Assembly: GCA_049613665.1 (NCBI GenBank)
Contig: JBMZCV010000088.1
Coordinates: 1 to 20,169, forward strand
Reading direction: 5' to 3'
Source of the DNA: JBMZCV01 sp049613665
GTDB taxonomy: Bacteria; Bacteroidota; Bacteroidia; Chitinophagales; UBA2359
Length of the DNA: 20,169 nt
Notes under the pieces: generated by a model
Told to the model about the DNA's origin: nothing
Database searches by the model: none
Seen by the model: the letters and a program-made list of their open reading frames with translations, nothing else
Made by a program: the position numbers and the translations under genes
Shown here: one piece after another, positions 15,416-20,169 of the stretch
How positions within the stretch are numbered: position 1 is the first letter of the stretch
Layout of the letters: the number at the start of each line of letters is the position of its first letter

Positions 15416-15511
15416 ACCAATTCTGTTAAATATTAATAAGGCATAAAGATATGTTTTTTGAATGATTTTATCAAAAAAAAACAAAAATTAGTAACAAGAC
15501 AATGTTTTTTT

Positions 15512-17569
15512 CTAAGGAGTCACAAGAATATATCTTTTAAAATAACCATCTGCAATAGCTTCACTCCATGAAACATTCATAGCTTGTTTCGTAGAACCTC
15601 CAGGGTCATCAACGACAAATCCATTTTCATTAATAGATTGAAGACGAGTGTAGTGGCCTCTTAGGTTTACGATAAATTGATGGCCTTGTTCCAGTCCTTT
15701 TTTTACGTCACCAGATATAGGAGACTTATAGTCTTCGATAGATAAACACGCTTGCATTTCTTCAAATGAGCCTGCGTGTTGATAATATTCTAATCCTCTT
15801 TTCTTTTCTTCTTCGGTTTTAAATTTAGACAGTATTTCAATTGCATCTTTAAGTTTTTTCTTATTTCCTTTATTTGGTTTTGCTTTGTATTTGGCACTAG
15901 CTTTCAATAAGTTTGAGATGTATTTTTTTTGCTTTTTGGGCTTTTTCCCCCAATAATTAGAATCAATTTCATTCATTCTTGTATCGATTCCTGTAATAGT
16001 TTCTTCAACTGCTTTATGCATAGAATCAGGGGTAGCACTTTCATCATCTATTTTTACTAGAAGCATACTAAGGTCTGTTCTGTTAGCTTTTCCTCCAGTT
16101 TGTATTTTGTCGTACCATTTTTTGTCTTCTAATTTTTGTTTTTTTGCCTCTTTTTGTTTTTCCCAATCTCTGTCACTTGTTTGTTTCGACCTATTTCCAG
16201 CGGTTTTTGAGACTTCGCCAAATCTATCTAGTTTATCATGTTGCTTATGATATTTTGCTTTAGCAGCTACACCAAATGATTCAAGCATGGTAATTATTAA
16301 GGCATCGCTAGTAATTTTCTTAGCCGCCTTTTTGCGAGCAGCTTCAATTTTTTGTTCATCACTAGCTCCATCTTCTAAGTAGTGTTCAATGACTGCAATT
16401 TGAATAAAATCAGGCATAGACATTTTAGAAAAATCAGTAGTAATTGTTCCTACCTTGTCATCTAACTTGGGCTTAAAGTGGTTTGCAATCGCTGTTAATT
16501 GTTCTTTATTTCCTCCGCTTTTGTAATCTTGTGGTGTTTTTCCCAAACTTTGCAAAACCATAGTGACACATGTTATATTACAAGTTCTTTGACCAGCTTT
16601 GCTACCACCTTTTGTATATAAAATATCGGCATTGCCTATTTGATAGTGATAAGGTGTATATTCATTCAATTCAATATTGACTTTTGCTTTTATTGTTCCA
16701 TCTTTTAAACTTGCAATTTTTGTTCGTGCTTCTTTAATAGCCGCTACAAGTTGATTTTCGAGTTCTAGGTGTTTTGGAATATTTTCTTTTCGTTCTTCTC
16801 GTTGTTTTTGTGTTTTTGTTAACTTTTCTTGAATAGGTTCTTTTTTCTTGTCGGATAATTTTTTGTTAGCAAGCTGCTTTTCTAATTTTGCAATCTTTTT
16901 ATCTAAGGGAGCTAATGAGTGTTTTGTTCTTCCCTTACTCTCTGAAGGAGCATATTTATCATATATTTCTTTTACAGGGTCGATTATCTCGGCTACTTGT
17001 TGAGCTTGAGCTTCTTCATATCTATCATACGGAGCTTGGATTAACTCAGTATAAGTTTTCAAAGCATCACCTTCAAAATAATTTAGATTGGTTTTAATAT
17101 CACCAACTATTTCTTGAATGCGTCCCTCTTCAATAACTTTGATATGTTGATTTGCTTTTGCCTTAGCATAATTTACATCGGTAGGTTCTTTTTTGAAATC
17201 ACTTTCGGAAGCTACCTCTGCTTCCAAACTTTTATCATCATTGGTAGGCACTTCACTTTCATTAGGCAAATTATCGGAATTCGAAGGTGGATTTTCTTGC
17301 TTTTGCAAAGGATTAGCTTTCATTTGAGCCTCTTCCTCAACAGTCTGTTTTTGTAGTGTATTCTTTTTATTTTGAAGAACAGGAATATTTCCAAAAGTAA
17401 GAGATTGATGATTGCTATTGGTTTCGTCTTTTTTGAGCTGCGAAGTAGTAGCTGGAGGAAAAAAACTTGAACTTTCACTTTTCCCCATAAACGTATTTAC
17501 TCCTTTTTTTTGAATAAAAGGAGTGTGTTGTTGTTGTTTGTGTTGCTTATTAAACTTGGAGTATTCCAT
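15512..17569 (-). CDS. eCIS effector with C39/papain-like cysteine peptidase domain
   Basis: The start at ATG 17569 (MEYSKFNKQ) is chosen because paralogues begin MEQSKIDKQ/MEQSNLDKQ; an upstream in-frame ATG at 17584 adds only MALNN. Numbering from 17584, the leader is TPFIQKKGVNTFMGKSES with IPVLQNKK and a single 17-residue repeat unit. DUF4157 is missing: LPNESEVPTNDDKSLE (106-121) joins the two edges of that module. A Lys/Glu-rich coiled-coil-like region spans about 140-300. The peptidase domain has CNITCVTMVLQSLG with probable nucleophile Cys335, and RGHYTRLQS...FVVDDPGG with His644 and Asp660, the C39-like order Cys...His...Asp. A Lys-rich helical insertion of some 200 residues separates the two halves. 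It may cleave proteins or amide/thioester bonds in a target. No immunity-like gene lies downstream before the next effector. Confidence 0.82.
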   Translation of the reverse strand: MEYSKFNKQHKQQQHTPFIQKKGVNTFMGKSESSSFFPPATTSQLKKDETNSNHQSLTFGNIPVLQNKKNTLQKQTVEEEAQMKANPLQKQENPPSNSDNLPNESEVPTNDDKSLEAEVASESDFKKEPTDVNYAKAKANQHIKVIEEGRIQEIVGDIKTNLNYFEGDALKTYTELIQAPYDRYEEAQAQQVAEIIDPVKEIYDKYAPSESKGRTKHSLAPLDKKIAKLEKQLANKKLSDKKKEPIQEKLTKTQKQREERKENIPKHLELENQLVAAIKEARTKIASLKDGTIKAKVNIELNEYTPYHYQIGNADILYTKGGSKAGQRTCNITCVTMVLQSLGKTPQDYKSGGNKEQLTAIANHFKPKLDDKVGTITTDFSKMSMPDFIQIAVIEHYLEDGASDEQKIEAARKKAAKKITSDALIITMLESFGVAAKAKYHKQHDKLDRFGEVSKTAGNRSKQTSDRDWEKQKEAKKQKLEDKKWYDKIQTGGKANRTDLSMLLVKIDDESATPDSMHKAVEETITGIDTRMNEIDSNYWGKKPKKQKKYISNLLKASAKYKAKPNKGNKKKLKDAIEILSKFKTEEEKKRGLEYYQHAGSFEEMQACLSIEDYKSPISGDVKKGLEQGHQFIVNLRGHYTRLQSINENGFVVDDPGGSTKQAMNVSWSEAIADGYFKRYILVTP

Positions 17570-17583
17570 GTTGTTGAGTGCCA

Positions 17584-17680
17584 AGCACTATTTAATAAAT
17601 AGCTGTATTACATTATTTTGGTCTAGCTACTTGCTTTATAAGCTAGTATTTTTCACAAAAAGAAGCTTCCAAACTAAACA
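17584..17680 (+). repeat. Possible divergent copy of the dispersed intergenic repeat (copy e)
   Basis: AAGCACTATTTAATAAATAG at the start, and GCTAGTATTTTTCACA followed by CCAAACTA near the end, parallel the blocks AAGCACTATTT, TGTTAGTTTTCACA and CCAACTA of the reverse complement of 19927-20010. It sits at the start of the C39 effector. Alignment is by eye, with gaps. Confidence 0.3.
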
Positions 17681-17702
17681 TATCAATATTGTTTTCACTA
17701 AA

Positions 17703-17745
17703 ATTTCACTCATGCCATAAGTTGCTTTGATGGCATGAGTGAAAT
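17703..17745. terminator. Strong hairpin with 16-bp perfect stem
   Basis: ATTTCACTCATGCCAT (17703-17718) and ATGGCATGAGTGAAAT (17730-17745) pair perfectly around an 11-base loop. It lies 84 bp after the stop of the 17829-18380 lipoprotein gene and before the C39 effector. On the transcribed (minus) strand the stem is followed only by a short T-run (AAATTTTAG), so it is a weak intrinsic terminator at best. It could instead attenuate transcription or stabilise the 3' end of the upstream mRNA. Confidence 0.55.
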
Positions 17746-17828
17746 ATATGTAATGAAGTTAACTTCTGTATATTTTATCTGGAAAACTTGTTGTGCTTGT
17801 GCTATGTTTTTGAATAGGCCATTTAAGA

Positions 17829-18380
17829 TTAGTTATTTAAATCGATATTAACATCAACATTGTTGTTACATTTTATTGTTATTTTATTGTTAACTTTTTT
17901 AATATCAATGATTTTTAGTGCTTTATTACAATGAGACTTATTGTAACCTACTTTCATTTTACCATCTTTATCAATTAATCCGATTAAAGAAGCTTCCCAC
18001 TGACATTCTTCATCTAATTGAATAACAGTTTTATACTTAGCAATAAAAATTGGTATATCTAAACTATTTGCAAAGCTTTCAATAATAGTTTGATGTGGTG
18101 TGTAAGTAATTTCTTTATTTAGAAAAGCATAATCTTTCTTAAATAAATAAAAACTTGTATTCCATTCTTCTTTTAAAGTATATTCAAGGGTTTTTTGTTG
18201 TTTTGCCGTTAAATCAATATTGTTCATTATTGTACTTTTTACACTTTTTGGATTAGAATTGTTATTTTGACACTGTACTAATAGTGATAATATTAATATA
18301 GAGTAAAATAGAAAGAGATAATTAGACCGAATCAATTGAAAGTTCGTTTTTAAAATACTAAGTAGTTTATTTTTTTTCAT
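17829..18380 (-). CDS. Lipoprotein, putative immunity protein for the beta-rich effector
   Basis: A 183-residue protein with a long charged N-terminus, a hydrophobic core (YLFLFYSILILSLL) and lipobox LLVQC, lipidated at Cys37. The mature part begins QNNNSN, without an acidic surface-export signal. The body includes LTAKQQKTLEYTLKEEWNTS, FANSLDIPIFIAKYKTVIQL and a lysine- and asparagine-rich end; I do not recognise the family. Four bases separate it from the stop of the 18385-19884 effector, a tight coupling typical of toxin-immunity pairs. Its extracytoplasmic location suggests that the partner acts on an envelope target. It is followed by a strong hairpin, which could end this two-gene unit. 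Confidence 0.75.
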   Translation of the reverse strand: MKKNKLLSILKTNFQLIRSNYLFLFYSILILSLLVQCQNNNSNPKSVKSTIMNNIDLTAKQQKTLEYTLKEEWNTSFYLFKKDYAFLNKEITYTPHQTIIESFANSLDIPIFIAKYKTVIQLDEECQWEASLIGLIDKDGKMKVGYNKSHCNKALKIIDIKKVNNKITIKCNNNVDVNIDLNN

Positions 18381-18384
18381 ATTT

Positions 18385-19884
18385 CTAATTTAATACATTG
18401 AAATTGTGCAATGCTCCACTAAATGAAGATCTAATATCATTATCACCTTCAAATACCCCACCTGTACCTGCAACATCTACACTAGATGGAGGTCCGACAT
18501 CAAAATCAAAATCTCTATGCAATGATGCAGAACCACCTCCGTAATTGCGGAGTTCTACTCCTCGTCTCATGCCTATTTCGGCTCCGGGCAATTCTACTGT
18601 TCTACCACAACTAAAGCCTAAGCTCAAACTTCTTGAAGTTGATGCGTTTGCTCTTGCTACTTCTTCGCCAATTTGTACACCCGTAGAACTAGATATACCT
18701 GCTGTTCCTGTAACTGTAACGCTTTCTGTAACTTTAGGGCCTGCAAGTTGCAAAGAAAGACCAATAAAAGTTTTTAATTTTCCTGCAACAATTCTAGGGC
18801 GAACATCAATTTTAGGAGCAACTTTAAACTCAGAGGCAGAACTTAAAACCAATACTGCTGCTTGGTCAACAACCCAAACATCTTGTTGTGTACCATCACT
18901 ATCAGTCCATGAGGCCTTGCCCAAACGAACAGTATAATTTACAGTACACCATTGGTCGTCAAAGATTAAATCAGAATCCCAAACCTTAATTTCACCTTGA
19001 AAGGTTCTTAAGCCTTCGCTATAAGTAACAGCTGGAATGTCTGGCTGTACTTCTCTTATTCCTCCTGCTGGAGGGTCATCTTTTTGGATAGTTTGAGTAT
19101 TGTTGTTTACTGTTTTTTTCTGCAAAGCCTTTCCATTATCCTCAAACTTTCCCTGTGCCGCCATTTTCCCCATATCATCAGCTTCTTTCTCCAAGCCCTT
19201 ATCGTCATTCACGGGCATACCTTTTGCCTGCGTTGTCGGCTTCACTCTACCTTCACGCTGCTGCACGACATGAGTAAGCTCGTGGCCGATAAGTTCCTGC
19301 CCAGCTTGCGTATTTGGTTTAAATTGGCCTGGTGCGAAATGCACATCATTGCCTTGTGCATAAGCTAAAGCACCTACATCTGTTGCACTTTTCGAGTCTT
19401 TGTGAATATTGACATTTGAGAAATCAGCACCTAAGCCGCTTTCCATTTTTGCTTGTACTTCAGCAGGGAGACCATTAGAGTTAGTTGATTTTTTTTGCAG
19501 CGGATTTTCTTTCATCTGCATTTCTTCCTCTTCTTCTTGCCTTTGCAGCGGATTTTCTTTCATTTGCATTTCTTCCTCTGCTTCTTGCCTTTGCAATGGA
19601 TTGACTTTCATTTGAGCCTCTTCTTCCATCTCTTTGCCACCTGTACCACCACCCATTACAGTTTGTATAGTATTCACTTTATTTTGAATGATAGGTATGT
19701 TTCCAAAAGTAAAAGAACGATTGCTATTCGTATCTTCCTTGTGTTGTGAAATAGGAGAAGAGGATAAAAAGCTTGAATTTTGCGTTTTTCCCATAAACGT
19801 ATTTGCTCCTTTTTTTTGAATAAAAGAAGCGTTGTTCCGTTTTTTTTGTTGAATCTGTTGTTTATCGAGATTGGACTGTTCCAT
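18385..19884 (-). CDS. eCIS effector with DUF4157 and an unknown beta-rich C-terminal domain
   Basis: A 499-residue protein. The leader (1-75) has ASFIQKKGANTFMGKTQN and IPIIQNKV. Three 17-residue repeat units (about 85-131, ending NPLQKK) lead into DUF4157 (about 138-213) with HELTHVVQQ (His201, Glu202, His205), then the conserved NDDKGLEKEADDMGKMAAQG. The C-terminal ~220 residues (about 280-499) are of no family I recognise. They are rich in Gly, Ser, Thr and Val with alternating polar/non-polar strands (for example SVTVTGTAGISSSTGVQIGE, then STSRSLSLGFSCGRTVELPG), a composition seen in beta-barrel pore formers or beta-sandwich binding domains. No catalytic motif is obvious. A lipoprotein gene follows at 4 bp, supporting a toxic envelope activity. 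Among the effectors seen here it is the first transcribed. Confidence 0.82.
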   Translation of the reverse strand: MEQSNLDKQQIQQKKRNNASFIQKKGANTFMGKTQNSSFLSSSPISQHKEDTNSNRSFTFGNIPIIQNKVNTIQTVMGGGTGGKEMEEEAQMKVNPLQRQEAEEEMQMKENPLQRQEEEEEMQMKENPLQKKSTNSNGLPAEVQAKMESGLGADFSNVNIHKDSKSATDVGALAYAQGNDVHFAPGQFKPNTQAGQELIGHELTHVVQQREGRVKPTTQAKGMPVNDDKGLEKEADDMGKMAAQGKFEDNGKALQKKTVNNNTQTIQKDDPPAGGIREVQPDIPAVTYSEGLRTFQGEIKVWDSDLIFDDQWCTVNYTVRLGKASWTDSDGTQQDVWVVDQAAVLVLSSASEFKVAPKIDVRPRIVAGKLKTFIGLSLQLAGPKVTESVTVTGTAGISSSTGVQIGEEVARANASTSRSLSLGFSCGRTVELPGAEIGMRRGVELRNYGGGSASLHRDFDFDVGPPSSVDVAGTGGVFEGDNDIRSSFSGALHNFNVLN

Positions 19885-19926
19885 TTTATTGTTTTATAGT
19901 TTTGAAATATTTTAATAGGTATTAAA

Positions 19927-19967
19927 TAGTTGGACAAGTTTATTCTACAAATTGTGAAAACTAACAC
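19927..19967 (-). repeat. Dispersed intergenic repeat, copy a (inverted relative to the others)
   Basis: The reverse complement of this stretch (GGTGTTAGTTTTCACAATTT and onward to GTCCAACTA) matches 12294-12334 at all but about three positions. It lies 43 bp upstream of the 19884 start. The opposite orientation relative to copies b and c argues against it being a simple promoter element for the minus-strand genes. Confidence 0.65.
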
Positions 19968-20016
19968 CAGGGTTTAGCAACCAAACAATACTTATTTAAA
20001 ATAGTGCTTTTAGTGT

Positions 20017-20024
20017 CAAAGGTA
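20017..20024 (-). promoter_or_regulatory. Candidate Bacteroidota promoter -7 box (TACCTTTG)
   Basis: On the minus strand TACCTTTG fits the Bacteroidota -7 consensus TAnnTTTG and would start transcription near 20010, about 125 bases before the first effector ATG. No good TTG -33 box is seen about 19 bases further upstream, so support is partial. I found no other TAnnTTTG in the intergenic gaps of this window, consistent with a single long transcript. The rest of 19968-20169 is AT-rich with no gene seen. Confidence 0.35.
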
Positions 20025-20169
20025 AATTAGATAGAAAAACACTCTTTATTTAGACGTGATAAGTTGAAAAAATCTATTGCATTTAAGTTTTTTTACTAAA
20101 AAAAAACTGCTTTTTCAATAGACCTGTTACTCTATAAAACTATTGATTATCAGTAGCTTATAAATGTTC

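Noticed and set aside
19674..19967. Minus-strand 97-codon frame overlapping the first effector's start
   Set aside because: It is out of frame with the leader FIQKKG, which is clearly conserved in the 18385-19884 frame.
1..20169. Prophage or phage tail origin
   Set aside because: No integrase, capsid, portal, terminase or lysis genes are seen. The only structural gene is of the eCIS tape-measure type, and DUF4157 effectors point to eCIS cargo.
1..20169. tRNA, rRNA or riboswitch
   Set aside because: No cloverleaf, rRNA-like or known riboswitch sequence was recognised in the intergenic gaps, which are short and AT-rich.

Overview
The window is AT-rich (roughly one third G+C by eye). Its A-rich, Shine-Dalgarno-poor start contexts, one TAnnTTTG-type -7 box and N-rich lipoprotein signals suggest a member of the Bacteroidota; genus and species cannot be told. 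Every real gene lies on the minus strand, so transcription runs from high to low coordinates.

The region is the cargo (toxin) arm of an extracellular contractile injection system (eCIS). At the low-coordinate end is the 5' part of a contractile-injection-system tape-measure protein gene (1490 down to the window edge). Upstream of it are six effector genes: 18385-19884, 15512-17569, 12924-15275, 10902-12125, 7385-9436 and 2027-6259. All six share an N-terminal leader built around FIQ(A/K)KK. Three carry the near-identical DUF4157 (eCIS-core) HELTH module. Their C-termini are all different: an unknown beta-rich domain, a C39/papain-like cysteine peptidase, an annexin-repeat plus zinc metalloprotease, a pre-toxin with a short unknown tail, a class-3 lipase, and a His-Me (NucA/EsaD-like) nuclease.

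Five effectors are followed at once by a small gene that looks like an immunity gene. Three of these encode lipoproteins, behind the beta-rich, metalloprotease and lipase effectors. Two encode cytosolic proteins, a TPR protein behind the pre-toxin effector and an unknown protein behind the nuclease. A seventh small gene, 9472-9915, is membrane-anchored or secreted. It sits downstream of a decayed effector leader (about 10174-10376) and may be the orphan immunity gene of a lost effector. The C39 effector has no partner gene.

Intergenic DNA holds a dispersed repeat next to most effector starts, a 159-bp MITE-like element with 3-bp target duplications (7173-7331), a spaced inverted repeat (9995-10073), a strong 16-bp-stem hairpin (17703-17745) and a possible promoter box (20017-20024). 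Within genes there are 51-bp (17-aa) tandem repeats in the linker of one effector and 90-bp (30-aa) repeats in the tape-measure gene. The overall picture is a modular polymorphic-toxin arsenal with immunity genes, physically joined to an eCIS structural gene. This suggests that at least part of the payload is aimed at other bacteria.
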